From Plecoglossus altivelis (Eukaryota > Chordata > Actinopteri > Osmeriformes > Plecoglossidae), in the NCBI GenBank assembly GCA_036571765.1, contig BROE01000001.1, forward strand, positions 992,001 through 1,056,000: a DNA stretch of 64,000 nt, in the 5' to 3' direction. Shown here piece by piece: positions 1-13,784 of this stretch (position 1 is the stretch's first letter; each line of letters begins with the position of its first letter). The notes beneath the pieces are model-generated. The model saw only the letters and a program-made list of their open reading frames with translations. It was not told the origin of the DNA and made no database searches. The position numbers and the translations under genes are program-made.

Positions 1-3000
1 GCTAAGGAATTGAGTGCACGGTATCTGAAAATGCAATCACTCTTTTCATGTTAAACAGAATAATTTGTACTGTATAGACTAATCATACAGGTAACAAAGA
101 TTGACGGGTTTCGCTATTCGTTACCCCCGCTGATGCTCTCATAGGTGTTAAAGTGACTCTTTCCAGACCAGTCACTGCTGAAGAGTTGTTTGGGCAGTGT
201 GCAAGGCATGAGGTGCTTCTGCTCACTTATCAAAGGCACTCGTGATGGGTGTTATTGCTCATACACTCAGACACATCTTGAGCTATTTAATTTCCTATGG
301 CACAGTAATGTTAATTATTTTACTGAATTTGCGCACATGTGCGCATTAAAAGGTGAGCAACCATTCACTGTCTGTGTGAGGGTGGAAAAGCTGATGTGAA
401 CTGACTGGCAGAATGAGGCCCAGAGGAACTGCCTGCTTACTGTTTTTAAGAATGTCCACCTCTCAGAGGACCCCAATACCATGAGTACCGTCAGGATTCC
501 CCGGATTGTGTTCCACTACACCTTTTTGAGTCCTACCACCATTGCATAGAAAACCTAAAATGCACATTGGCCCTGTGACAGTTAATGCAGTGATTGAAAT
601 AGGTTCATCCCAAAGATTAACAGAGACAACCAGAGAGTCCAGAGACAGCCAGAGAGTCCATCCAACAGTCCTTTACCATGGGCACAGTGAACTGAGAACT
701 GTTCCACGATGCTGTCATGGTTGTCTCTCACAACCTAAAGCTCTGCTGGAAAAAGTGAATGCCATGTGATTCTAATGATCAATTATCATATATGCATTTT
801 CCCTCAAGCCTGTAAACTTGGATACAGCAGGATGATTGGTTATTCCTTGTAAGAAGGCTCTACAGACAAAAGGTGACACTTGGGTTGGCTTGAAAAAAAG
901 TAGAAGGAAAAGAAGATACCACACTGCTCCCCGACTACCTCCACAACTTGAACTCCGACAGCAGGGTACAGGCCTTTGTTGCCTAGGCAACAGCCTGTTT
1001 GCCCTGATTGGCTGATCTGACTCCCTGAAGAACAAGCCTAAAATTAAACTTTTTTTGTGGCTGGTCAATACAATAAGCCCATTATTAGCAAAGTTAAATC
1101 AAATTCCTATATGATCCAGTTCTGTGGTATTTATTTTGCCTCCATAACGTCAGCGTTGCCCTATGCCCCCTTTCACATTACATTGTATTATCATGCAGGT
1201 GCACTGTGACCAGACCCCCACCCTCGGCAAGGGCAACGGGGCCGGTGGATTTAGATGACATTACATTTCTGGTGAGGCAGTCACCTCGTCCAGTTGTTTT
1301 TATTTTATTAACTCCAGTCAACATATTCAAAACTATCTTCGCCAATACTTTTTCTTCAATTCCAGAACCTGGCTTACACTACCAAATTTTTCATTCAATA
1401 TGTTTCGAGAGGGATAGCCTCTCCAAATGTCTGTGCCCATCCCTGTCTGAAAGCGACTTATAGCAAGGTCCATACTACCATGTCTGTACAGGTTCTCCCG
1501 ACCCGTTGCAGGATAACAGTTTTTTTTGTTTGTTTAAGCGGAGGTTCATAATACTGTATAGAAACTTTGTTATCCTCTTCTGGAGGGCTCAGTTTGGTCC
1601 TACCTCAATCCATAATGGACCTTAAAGGTAGTACCAAATCCACGTCCCATATCCATTTTCTATCCATGCTTGAATAGTAATGTTTGCCTTGTGACTGTGT
1701 GACGCGGAGTGTACAAGATAGATGTATTTTATCGTCCATAAAGGGTAATTCAAATTTCTCAGGTCAGTACCATAAAGCAAACCGTAAATAACTAAAATAA
1801 ACACGCAGAATTTAATTGACGCAGAAGAAAGTAGAAGTATTGTACTGCTGTAACTGCTGTAATTATTAGATTTTTTTGATTTTTGCAGTGTGCGACACCA
1901 TCTTAAGCCCAAAGACAAGGTAGTTGTTTGACTTTGCATCAGGCTCGCTTGAGTAAGTGTCCAGACCAATGAACAACGCAGGCACTGCTCAGTTCAGAAC
2001 CAGTTCAGGGCAGCACTTGAACTATTTTGTTTTTTAATAGCCTTGATGTGTACTGTTTTATATGTTGGATGCTATTATTTTCTTCAGGTTACAGAATATG
2101 TACAAAACAAATCAACACAACAGATTTTGTTTTCCCACTTGTTAGACTCCCCTCACTGAATTAGCCATATCAGCATAGAAAACCATCAGCTCCTCTTACC
2201 AGGTAGCCCCCCCCCCACACACACACACAAAATAGGAACTTGTGAACATCACTTAAGTCACAGGAAAAAATGATAAAGAATTATGTCAATCTATTTCCTA
2301 ACACTGCAGTCTTGTAGTTACCTGGCCTAGCTCAGATGTGACACACTCCTCAGGATCTTTGCTCCCAAAGAGTCTAGCAGATCTTATCATGTTCCTTTTC
2401 AAATAAAATATATATTAATTTCTGAGGCCATTCCTCATACACTTGGCTGGATCCCTTTGTTGTTCCTACTCTTGTCAGCAGGGAGCAGCACCGACCAATT
2501 AATGACGACACCCAACACAATGCAGGCTCTTTACAGCAGTGGATTGTTGAAACTAAATAACCTTTTTTAAATGACATTCTCTCTAAATAAAATATATAAA
2601 AAATACATAATAAATATAATGCTCTGCAAAGTTGTGTGCCCTAGTGTTACTTTAATTCTAAAAGATTACCAAACCACACAAATCCCTTCCTCACCTAAGC
2701 ATGCAATCCATTCCTCTCCATCCACCTCGCCATAAAACCTTGCCTGTTCATCGAATATATTTTCATTGGTTGCCCTCAACTTGCAACTAACCTCACTTTG
2801 ACAGTCAGCCTTAAAAATTCATAAGGTTAACAATGAGGCTGCTGTTGTGGCGACGGCCCTGTGGTCTCCCCCCTGTGACTCATCAGCACAGCAGTAATCT
2901 GTTCTTGAAGGGCTTTGTGGGATGTTGTTTCTTGAAATCTCTCAACACTTCATTTTGGTCATCAATAACCAAAGGCATTGACCATTACATCAGTTGACTT

Positions 3001-6000
3001 GGCAACATGAGGTATGGTAGATAGATATAATATGTCACTTGTAGGTTACCACATTTGTATTCAAGAGTCAACAAGTATCCATTGTGCCTTCTCTATGAGA
3101 GAAATATTGAAATAAATATTGCTTTATATGCTTCTATGACTTGAAATGTTACAGCTACATCACAGTACCGTTGCCAGTTCTACAAGCTTTTTGCTTGTGG
3201 AGCTGAATTTGATTTGATTTCAGCCTTTACAGATTATAGAACACACAAGAAACTCATCCCTTATTCAAGCAGAAGTACAGATACAGATGTTGAAGATGTA
3301 AAAAAAAGACTGAACACTTGAAGTACTGAATACGCTTTTCTCAAGTGAAAGATGTATGATGTCTGACATGCATTTAACTGAAAAGTATTACTACTACTTG
3401 TTTTAGTGTCACACTGGTAGCAACAACCTAATATTAATGTAAGAACAACATAGTAAATGTGTAACAACATTGTGGCAACAATGTAACACTGTAACAACAG
3501 TGCAGAGACACATCCTTCACTCACTATGGGTGATCAGGAATGTCTCTATTCTCAGACAGGTTAACATAGCTAAGTCCCTCTGTCTCATCCAACTCTTTAT
3601 ATTCTTCTTCTTGTCTACTGCCTTGCTCTGTGGTAACTTCATATACTGTCATTTGTTGTGCATGATAGCCAGGAAATGAAAAATGGCACCAAATACAGAT
3701 GACAATTAAATTAATGAGTCTGGATTGAAAATGTAGAAAGCACACTTATTTTTATGTTTAAGGGGTGAACATAAAACATTTTCAGATAAATTAAAAAGTC
3801 TAAATTAAAGTACTGATACCAGAAAATCTGTTCTTTATCAGTACAGTAACAAAGCACTTGTAGTTTGTTGCGTCCCATCTCTTATTTTACAAGAACTAAA
3901 TTAATGGATTTGTCTTCAATCTGTTGTCACCAGAGCTGGTGTCAAGGACAACCAATAATTGTAAAGCCTTATATTGGTTTTATTCAAACCTGCTTTGTTT
4001 TCATATTTCTTCTTCTTTACCAGCCTTGTCTTTATAGCCTGACATGGAAAAATCTCTCAACTCTACTCTTTCGTAGTCACTTTAATTTATTTCGAAACAC
4101 CAATTCACACCCTGCTGCCTTTAACTAGGGATTATACAGTGTATGTCGAGATGGCTATATATTGAATTTAGACTGAAACAATGTCTTTTTTCAGTGGAAA
4201 AATAAGTTAATTTTGCAAATGACAGGGATTAGGTCAAATGTTTTCATTTACTCATTTACTCTCATTTACTCTTCCTTCCATGATTTTACGGTGTCATTTC
4301 CAGTCTCCTGTGCCTATGTAGACTGTCAAAATAAGAGAGAGATATACTGCTTTTTAAAAAAGCATAGCTGTTCCTTCATCCTGTCTTTATACTTGGAGTT
4401 TAGTTTACAGAATCTCATAGTAACTGATAAATATAGAGTTTGTATATTTGTATTTAATGTGGATAGGCAAACTGCACTTTTATTCCAAGAAAAGCACATG
4501 AAACCTTTACATATAGGACCCCCCCCCCCAAAAAAAGAAAAGAAAAAATAATGTTTTTTGAATCACCATGTAGCTGATTACATTTGTGTGTTCTTTTTTA
4601 CTTTGTCCTTCAATGTAAAACCAGCCACTGGCTGATGTTAAATGAGATGCAAACATATTCAGCTTCTCCTCATGCTTATGCATAATCAGGCTGATCTCCC
4701 TTAAGCCTTCCTCTGACACAAGGGTTTTGAAAGAGTGAGTTTATGTCAATGATAGTCTAGTCAAGAAACCAGCTTTCATCTTCATATCCTGTTATGAACT
4801 AATCTGTGTAATGGTTAAGACAGGAAAGTGTACTCTGGTGGTGAAGTGTATTGGTATCGTGTTTTCAAATCAGATAACCAACTATGAAGCTAAAATCATA
4901 ACTCATGTTTTGCTTGGCTGGGCTTTACTAAGCACTTGTTCTGCCAACAGTTGGTGCCTGACAAGTCTGTGACTCATTCCCTCACTCACTGACTCATACA
5001 GCACACTCTGACAGGTAGGGTTTAGCTGCTTGAAAGGCATTGACTCATACTGGTACTTTGTTATACTCTGGCACTGCCCGGTTGGGCTCCCTCAAGGATC
5101 TGTGTATGTTTTATAACTGCCAGTCTTGCCAACAGATGGAGTAGGCCTTTGGTGATTGGGTAGGTTCTATGATGGCAGTCCCTTTTCTACAGATGTTCCT
5201 GACGATATCGCCTGGGTTTATTAAGTGGGTGACAAGTCTATCTGGCTCCATAAGCAGGGGCCTACCTTGTACACTGTAGTTCTTTTGTTACTTTGGACCA
5301 GGGTGTCATCAATCTTGCTGCCAAGCTATTCTCCTGTGCCGTTGATGGCAAACACTGATTCCTTGCTTTCTGCTTGGCCTCCCTTTCAGTCTCCTCTAGG
5401 AGGAATCAGAGAGACACGAGCCCTCCCTGAGTGCGCCTCCTCTCTCTGATGGAGTGGACCACCAGTCAAAGCTCTTGATACGCAGGGCCGTGTGATGAAG
5501 GATCACCGACACACCGTGTCCAGTTTGTAAAGAGGGACGGCGTGAGCTGTGAATGCTTTACACAATCATCACTCGCATCCCTGTCCCTGCAGGCGTGTCT
5601 TGCTCTCTCTTTCACAAAGACTCAAACACACCCTGTGTGACAAACATAAATACACAGCCCTACTTACCAAAACAAGTACCAGTGAAAACATCCAGCGCAA
5701 AACCCAAAGACACAGATATGTTTTAAATCTATTACAGTTTTGGATGTGTTGTGGCTTGTCTGGGATTTTAATTCCTAATGTGATCACATCCATAACCTGA
5801 ATGTGCACCAGTTATTTAGTCTTCTTTGTTTCCCTCCACGGAGAAGCTTCTCCAGTCTAATTCACCATCATCTCAATGTACAGTCTTCCCTGAGTAAACT
5901 CCTTCATGTTCTCTTCAACGATACCCTGACCTTCTGTTTTGTTTGAGCCTTGGCTTCAGCCTGAGCACCCAGCCCACACCCCAGCTTTCTAGTGGCCCAA

Positions 6001-7690
6001 GCAGCAGCCCCAACCTCAGACTAAGCATGCACCCTCACTTACAGAATTAGCATGAGTTGCAGTCCTATCCACAGCTTTTGTACATCCCAGCATAGCATGA
6101 GCATGAGCCCCAGCTTGAGTGTGACATGCAGCGATGGACTGTGATGTACAGTATGTACTCTCCTCTGGAATCGGCTGAGGTCACTGACACCATAACTGTC
6201 TCAGACAAGTCCGTTATTTTAATCTTTTTTTAGCAGGCCAATGTTGGGTTGATGCCCAATCAATAACCAGAGCAATAGTCGTGCCAAGGTTTCCATGGGT
6301 GTCTTTTCATTGTTCAATTACCAAACTGAAATGTGAAGGAATATGGTATTGCTGTATAAAGTAGAAGGACAGTGTCACATGTAAGATCTGGAGTTTGTGA
6401 CAGAGACAGAGGGGTCACATTGGAGAGTCACATACTTAAATCCAGTCCATGTGATTTAAACAATCAGTCATGAATAGGCAATAACTGGAGAAGTAGGGTG
6501 GGAAGTTGAACTTCTTTTTTTGGGGGAAAAACACTCTGCCAAAAATCTCCAATCAGTCTCTCTCATTAACATAACTTATTTGTTTGCCAACAGTTTTCCA
6601 GCCCTTGTATAATTGGCTATGAGGTACTGTTTGTTCAGGTGTTCCTGAATTGAATGTTAAAATTTAAAAGATCATGAAAGATTGGAAAAGGTGTGTAAGG
6701 GGGTATATTCTAAGTACGGTGAAAACCTACTATTTAGAGTATACATAATAAAATGTAGGTGGAAATGTATTTTTTTCTTTTGCATACCGTTACGTGGTAT
6801 TAATTGTAGCTTGATTGTCCTGTCTACTGCTTACCTTTTTGTCACATTGAAAAATTGGTCAATTTGTTTAGGCCAAGTTCTAGTTAAGAGACATTAGTAA
6901 TTAAAGAGGCAGTACGGTAGGGCTTCAGCTCTTTTCTATATAGAACCATTTATGGTTGAATGTGTTTACGTGTGTATGCTTGTGTGTTTGAGTAGTTATA
7001 TCTGTGTTCCCATTTATTTCTCATGTGCACACATGTGTAAGTAATACGCATGTAATGTCCAGCTGGACAGATGTGTTGACAGACACACATGATATATTTG
7101 ATCTTAGTTGGGGGAAAAACCTTGAGTGAGTTTGATTCAGCTGCCTGGTGCTGACCTACTGCCTCGGCCCAATCAGTCACCTTGTCCTCCCCCTGACTTC
7201 TCACCCCTTGCTCCCTCTGTCTCACCCTAGAGAAGCAAGGAAAACAAGACCAGAACAGGCAGATCAACCCTCTCCACCTCTCCTCTCTTCCTAACCTTCT
7301 CCATTTACAACTGTTAAAACACTTTCTCTCTCTCAAGCTCTCCATCTATGCTGTACAACTGATTCAATTCATGATTAATCTGACAATGCCCAACATTTTT
7401 GTTTGTTACTTAAAACAACCAAAAGAACAGAAATGCCTCTAAAAGCATTCAAGCAGTATTTATGTTTCACGGCATTGGATTGGACATATAGACAGAGACA
7501 GGTCTAATAAGAAGTGACAGAGGTGTTACCATGATAGTGATGTGACAGGGTTCTTTTTTCCATAACGCACATCTTCATTCGATCAGCTTCCCTGTTGTTA
7601 CACCTTTAGAATGGCAGCATCTGTGATTTTTCCAAGCTGATAAGCAGCAGTGGACTGGGATTCCTGAGGATTCAGACAAGGCCACCACAA
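1..7690. other. 5' flanking DNA, no gene recognised
   Basis: AT-rich sequence with only short chance frames on both strands. Aside from the RFX/CCAAT module near 1 kb and a CA run at 2209-2230, I see nothing. Confidence 0.6.
978..1013. promoter_or_regulatory. palindromic RFX X-box followed by CCAAT/Y-box
   Basis: GTTGCCTAGGCAAC (978-991) is a perfect 14-base palindrome fitting the RFX consensus. Twelve bases later is CTGATTGGCT (1004-1013), an inverted CCAAT (NF-Y) site. No coding exon is recognised next to it, so its target is unknown. Confidence 0.55.
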
Positions 7691-7724
7691 CCTGGGTAGT
7701 TGGAGAGAGGAACGCTGTCTAGCC

Positions 7725-7756
7725 AGACACCATGGATGACATCAAGAGAGAGGGGT
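7725..7756 (+). other. candidate orphan first coding exon (MDDIKREG)
   Basis: A good Kozak context (GACACCATGG) at 7732 opens a short frame MDDIKREG that runs into GTTAGT, a plausible donor. No matching downstream exon was found and no family recognised. It may be chance. Confidence 0.2.
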
Positions 7757-7769
7757 TAGTTTTGTCATT

Positions 7770-8755
7770 CATACTGTTCATTTGCCTGTGGGTTTGTTTG
7801 TTGCAGTTTTTTCTTTTGTCCATGGCGTAAAAATCCTCCTAATATCTAAAGATAACCCTGTCAATGAAGAGGTAACAATATTTTATGCACCATAAGAAAC
7901 AACACATGACTAGAAATAAGGCAGATATAAAAAACTATGTGCATTGCAAGTAAAGGAGTGGGTTACGAACTTCTTTCTGTCCATGGAATGAACATTGAAG
8001 AAAAAACTTTCTGCTGGGAAAATCTGCAAACCCAGCCAACATTCCATTTTGCCATCACATTAAAGCTTGAGTCATGTATTTTGTAAGAATGTTTTTGGAT
8101 GGCATCTTTAATTGAGTTAACAGTAAACTCATCCTAACCTAACTTGTTCTAGTTTATAAAGATTATGTATTTAATTGCTGAATAAACGAGGTCTTTTGAG
8201 TCACTATTTGAGTAATGAAAGACCTTGAACACCTATATAAAAATATTTGCTGTCATTAATGTAAAGCTTTCAGTAGACAGAGCATGACACAGTATCAAGC
8301 ATGCCCTCTCAAACACTTGTTTGGGACAGTCATGTCCTTACATAAGGTTAGGTGACTGTAATATTGATTCCAAAGAGCCACATGAGGAATTGGGGCCGTT
8401 GTGGTGGACCGAACCAATAGGTTACACACATTTTGTTCAATATTAATTTGATTAATTTATTTTTTTAAAGAGTAAATTACAAGGCAATGAAAATATGTCA
8501 AAAGTGTAATTTTTTTTTTTTACAAACCTTGAAATCTTCACAAAAATACAAAAGATGTATATTAAAGATCAGAAATTGATTATGTTTTTACAAAAGCAAT
8601 AAGCATTTCTGATGTCTTCCAGTTCAGTCCAGGTTTTTTTTATCGGTGAAAAAAATCCAGTCTGTCTTGGGCTTGAACAATTGCATTGATGTGTGTTGAA
8701 TGTCTTAGGTACACATGAAGGACAGCTGACAGGTGATCATCAGGGTCTGCAGCTC
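7770..8755. other. AT-rich DNA, nothing recognised
   Basis: No coding similarity, tandem array or strong motif. Short A and T homopolymers near 8457-8520 and 8635. Confidence 0.6.
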
Positions 8756-8759
8756 AACT

Positions 8760-8995
8760 ATCAAACCATCAGCGGCCCGCGCCCCCTGAATCAGTCAAGT
8801 TCTTTTATTTTCCCGCCTATTTAGTCCCGTCATGCCGATTCAAAATGTAATCCCTCAACTCAGCGACCTGTTCCCTACAAATTAAGCACACAGCTTTGCC
8901 TTTGACTTCAGTAAACAGATACTTAAAAGTCCATGTTTAAAAAGGCAACATTCTGAATCAACCTTTAGTTTTGTATCGTGAGCGGACATTTTCGA
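8760..8995 (-). pseudogene. relic of a hAT-type / GTF2IRD2-like BED zinc-finger protein
   Basis: Reading the minus strand from an ATG at 8987-8989 gives MSAHDTKLKVDSEC. After one frameshift it continues TWTFKYLFTEVKGKAVCLIC then REQVAELRDYILNRHDGTK, ending at TAG 8817-8819. The C-x2-C...H layout and the order KVDSEC / W..KY.F.E..GK.VCLIC are the N-terminal BED-type finger of hAT-derived, GTF2IRD2-like fish proteins. After the stop, similarity may continue (AGK, KNLTD). Only the finger region is present; no transposase catalytic core was found nearby. A dead fragment. Confidence 0.7.
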
Positions 8996-10404
8996 GGGCT
9001 AATCTACACAGCTAGAGCTAACCTAGTGTCTTCTGTCAGTGAGGCTACATAGTCGCACAAACATAAATCGCCTGATCACTGAACTCTTTCAGGACTACAG
9101 ATTTCCTTCCGCTCAACACGTTTTTTCATTTTTGATTGACCTCAAAGACAACCTGCGGGACGAGTGTGTTACGTACAATTCCCAGGTCTGCACTAGATAT
9201 TGCACCTGTGGAAATCCCAAGTAAATATACTTCAAAAAGGGTCCTTTGAGAATACAAATGAGCTGTGAATGTATGCTGATTTCTCCCTTCTGTGGTCTTA
9301 AATTTGTTGGGAGATGGATGGATAGTTTATTATTATAGTCAGAGATGAGGCCAGAATAGTTTGCAGAAGCTGTTGTGTTGCCAGAGACCACTGCATTCTG
9401 ACCCGCTCCTTCTTTGTTGGTCTGGGTACTCAGCCCTGTATTTTCCCTATCTCCAAGGCAACAACCATTGCATGCCATTGTATATTTTTCATCCAGTTGT
9501 AAGGTGTTGCCTGTGTGTTTCACAGTAGGACATTCCAACTCCCCAGTGGGGCTGTCGGACATCACCCTAAGTGTTGGTGTATGTGCATGTGTTTTTATGA
9601 ACGTTTGTGTCATACATGAGTGTGGGGCTGTATGAGAGTGTGCATGCTCATGCATGACTGTGTGTGTAGCCTGGGTGTGGACTATTGATGGAGATGCGTT
9701 GATAATGGTAGCTTTGTTCCTCTGCTGGATGCGATGTGTTGTGGTGAACAAAGGGGACGGCTGGTCAAACAGAGACACACAAAGGTCCTGCAAAATGTCT
9801 GCTGGTCTGCCAGCTAATACCCTGCTAAATGATTGCCCTCTAAATTTCTCACACTTATCACACTGGCGTGGAGAAAAATAGATGCAAATATTACTTGGTT
9901 ATAGGGGTTGAATAAAACATATAGTTTTTCTCGGAACTGTTGCACTGTTTCAGTCTGTCAGGTGCCAACATCCAGTACCCTGTGTAGGACCATCCATGGA
10001 GTTCGAGAGCAAAGAGAAAGACCAAACTTTTGAGGCAACCTGATTTAATTTAACTTAAATAAATGTTGACACCAACACATTCAATTTATTTTTTTCATTC
10101 AGTTTTTTTTTCTTACAGGCCTAATTGCAACATTACATTGCCCATTCCTTCCTCTTTGAAAGTAATAACAAACTTCCCAAACAGCATCTCCATTATCGTG
10201 CTTTTACCAACAACTTCAGTAACGTGTGAATCTAGACGAAAAACTCAAAGGACAGCAACGCAGGGTGAAACCGTGATAGGGGTGAATTTAGCAATCAATA
10301 ACACTGAAAGCCTCTGAAATTGTGAGAAATAATATCTCCAGTTAACGTGCCACAAATTCTCATCCAAAGCCTGGTGTTCTAACCTCTTTAGCATAGCCCC
10401 TTGA

Positions 10405-10540
10405 GGATATGGGGGATATGATTAGGAATTTGTTAGCAGGCTTCTATTTTTATGCTGATGACACACTTTCTGCTCCTGGGCTGGTGATGTTGCTGGCTCT
10501 TGACTTTCTCACTGTCTTTTGAAACTAGATCAGCTCTTTA
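10405..10540 (+). pseudogene. possible LINE reverse-transcriptase fragment (YADDT)
   Basis: The + strand frame through 10442-10465 reads FYFYADDT, preceded by MIRNLLAG. This resembles the palm motif (YADDT) of fish LINE reverse transcriptases. The similarity is short and nothing convincing flanks it. Confidence 0.3.
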
Positions 10541-12939
10541 CCACCACCAGGAAATGTGACGTGAAGTTCACTGGCTAAAAGCACCTCCAGGAGGAGAGAG
10601 ATAGCTGTGGAATTGAAGGTGAAAAAAGAGGAGGATGTGCTCTCATGTCATCTGATTATCCAGTCAATTGTGTTGACATCGTTCATGTGTTTTCTGGAAA
10701 TACCTCCAGCTCAAAACGCTTTTTAGGTGTCATGATGACTGATCAAGTCACACAAAAAGCTATAAACAAAATCAAGAGCTAAACAAATGTTGATATGTAG
10801 CCATTTTCTTATAAAAGAACAGGCTTCCAGTCTCTGGCACAGGGTGTGGAGAAGAGAGGAGATAATCGAGAGAAGAGGCAAGGAGAGGACAGTCACTGCA
10901 TTTATTTTCCATTGAAAAGAATTGCCGATTCTGACGGCCATGATTAATCACCCAGAGGCAGACATGTGAACACGTCCGGGGAAAGGTTCAACTTTTTAAT
11001 TCATCCCACACGCAATCTATTCAAACCAGCTGTTGGCACTCCTTTCCCTTGTTTCTCGCTGCTTTCTTGACCACTGGGCCCCACTGTCTTTCTCTCTGCA
11101 TCTACACCTCCCGTAGCTATAAGGGGAAACACAGTTGTTGTTAATGTGGGGTTTTTGGACCTCGTTTGCCACTCTTTTAGTTTCAGTCTGGCTTCAGTCT
11201 GGCTCCTTTCAGTGCATTGACTTTGTTGTATTGGGAAGATCACAGATTCTTCTACAAGAAATGACCTTTAAGGAGCTGTGTACATACAGTAATGTTGTTT
11301 ACTGTGTGAGCTTTTGGGCTGTTAGTGATTGTGCATGTGTCTTTGTGGGTGTGTTTGTGGGTAAGCATGTGTATTTGTATACATGTTTTGTGGTCTTCTT
11401 GTGTGGGTAATACCTTGGTGTGGCTGAAGCCTCAAATATAGATGTCTCTCTGTATGTAGTTACATAGTGATTGAGGTCAACAAATGGTTAAATGTCTCAC
11501 AAATTCTAAGAATAACAGTGTGAACTTGCCTTCTTCTTAGTAAGCCTGGGCAGGTTGTATCAAGGTACCAGTGAATTCCCCGGAGTCAAATGAACAGGGA
11601 CAGCTACACTGCTTAATGCAACGTAACCTAGCAACAGACACTGGGATGGCTGTGGCAACATACTTTCATATTTATGTTTACATAAGAGAATGATTTGTCT
11701 GTCAGCCTGATGGTTCCTAATGTGCTGCTCTCCTGAGAGCTTTGTGTGTGCAGCGTACATATGCTGTCTGACACTTCGTCTGAAGGACAGACGGTCACTT
11801 GCTATAGAAACACATGCATACTTAATACTTTTGGATTGCACAAAATGCAAATAAGCGCTGATTGATCGGGTCTCAAAATTACATAATAGAACCATGTAAA
11901 TACTGAGTTTGAATACTTAGGGCATGCTATACAAAAATTGCAAGGAAACATTCTATTTATCACACTTTAACAAGGATGTTGCAAGGATGTACAGTGTTAT
12001 AAAACTATGGTAAGTCTGTAAGGCTTGGTGCTTTTGAAAGCCCTCTGTGACTCTTTGTAGCTACTGAGGGGCAAAGCATGCGTTGTGGTTGTATACACCA
12101 ATCTATTGTACTGTACGAATAGAGGTTTAGGTCCCTCTTCAGTAAGACTAGTCCTTTAGGGACAGACTACATAAACTCAATGAAGTGGGCTCAGTGGGTG
12201 CATCATCACCATAGATTAGATTTCACAGGGTCTTTACTGCACACAGCAAGAGAGTGGCCTGCAGAAGCTTATCTCTACAATCTGTGTTGCAGGAAAATTA
12301 TGATGATAATGGTAATGATGACAATGATATTGCATAGAATGATGAGTATGCAGGCTACTGCAAGATAACTACTTGGGGAGATGAGAGGACAGTTGTATGC
12401 ACTTACAGCAAAGACGAACATTGACAGGATGTAAAGAAAGCCAGAAAGGATGTGTAGTATGTACTTGAAAAGCGTAGAGAAAGGTTTCCTAGAGACCTCA
12501 AAAGTCAGCAATATTTCTATGTCTACATTATTTGTCTGTCTTGGAGTAGACTGTAAGTCATACTTTTTACGTTTTACCGCTGTGAAACACATGTTTTGGC
12601 GAAGATGGTTAGTAATTGTATAGCAATTGTAAGTTAGCAGTTGTATAAGTCAGCAAGACAACGTGAAATCTGTTTTGACTGTTCTAATGACTTCCCCCTA
12701 ACTGCCAATCATTATTGTGTTGTTAGCCACATGGTAATGTGTTTATATGAGAAGCCCTCCATGGCATGCTGTTAGCTACATGCTAATAGCTTTAAAAGAA
12801 AGTTAATCACTGCTGTGTGGTTTGCCACATGCTCGCCTATTGCTACCCGGCGGTATGTTTCAGAGGTTAGCCAAACAGTGGCGTAATACATGACGGCTCT
12901 TTATGAGGCTAGGCCTGGGTATAGAGAGTAAAGCTGGGT

Positions 12940-13320
12940 ATACAAACAGCTCTAAAAAGACGGTAATGACAGCCATCCACCGCAATCCAATTATGCAAAA
13001 GGGACTCTAAACAATTCCATCATCCTCCAAATGAGATTGTCCTAACGAGATAAAGGCACCAATTAATCCTGAATTAATTTCTACAGCTCATTTTACCCCC
13101 GAAAACACTCTGATATGCAAATATTGATGAGAAGAAGGCACGTACCCTTCTGCAGGAGTTTAAAAGTATTTGTTTATTATGGCGCTTACCCCAGGGCATC
13201 AGCCTGGTTCAATGATTGGGTTCAGGAAATAAAGAACCTGCCAGTACACTGCTCATGGCAGCCAATTTACACCATTTAAAACTATGACTGGTTGCTAATT
13301 CTTATAGTAAAACAGGCATC
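12940..13320. promoter_or_regulatory. possible conserved non-coding block upstream of pbx1
   Basis: Non-repetitive AT-rich sequence with GGTAATGACAGCC, CCAATTATGC, CACCAATTAATCCTGAATTAA and TATGCAAATATTGATGAG. These are homeodomain, MEIS (TGACAG) and POU-like motifs packed into a few hundred bases. Regulatory role is inferred from motif density only. Confidence 0.3.
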
Positions 13321-13784
13321 ACGTGTAGGCTTTTGTAGATTATATATGTAATCATATTTCAAGTTATAGATATAAAATAACATTTTGCTGAATTTAAACT
13401 TGTGAGCCATAGCAAGACGTTTTTTCCTTTCTTGACCGTCTGCCCATATGACAGTGTTTATCCTTGACTTTTTCCAACATAAAAAAAAGTTTGATGTCCA
13501 GGCTGTTGTGTATATCTGTTCTGTATGTGAAGCCGCTGTGTAGTGGTTAGCTCACTCCTCAAGTATGAATAGGACAGACAGGATTCATGAGATTGCGACC
13601 ATGTGAAAATCTATATTGTCAAGCTCTGAGGCCCAGTTATTCCAAAAGTTTCCGGACCAGAAGCTTTTGTGCTGGTTTATCAAAGCAAGTTTGGTTCAGC
13701 TCACCCTGATCCAGATACAAACTTTGCTAGGTTTCCTAATTCAGATTCCCAGTGTTATAAAAGGGACTAGGTATAAACAAGGAA

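Larger units (their letters stand above)
9000..13780. other. 5' flanking DNA, no gene recognised
   Basis: A 226-codon minus-strand open frame (9113-9793) is dominated by His/Thr from CA/GT-rich DNA and resembles nothing I know. The possible RT fragment near 10.45 kb and the AT-rich block at 12.94-13.32 kb are listed separately. Confidence 0.6.

Noticed and set aside
9113..9793. 226-codon open frame on the minus strand
   Set aside because: His/Thr-rich composition comes from CA/GT-rich DNA. No conserved motif, no splice context and no family resemblance.
12275..12592. Hydrophobic open frame resembling a membrane protein
   Set aside because: Hydrophobicity comes from an ATT/AAT-rich stretch. 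No family motif or flanking exons.
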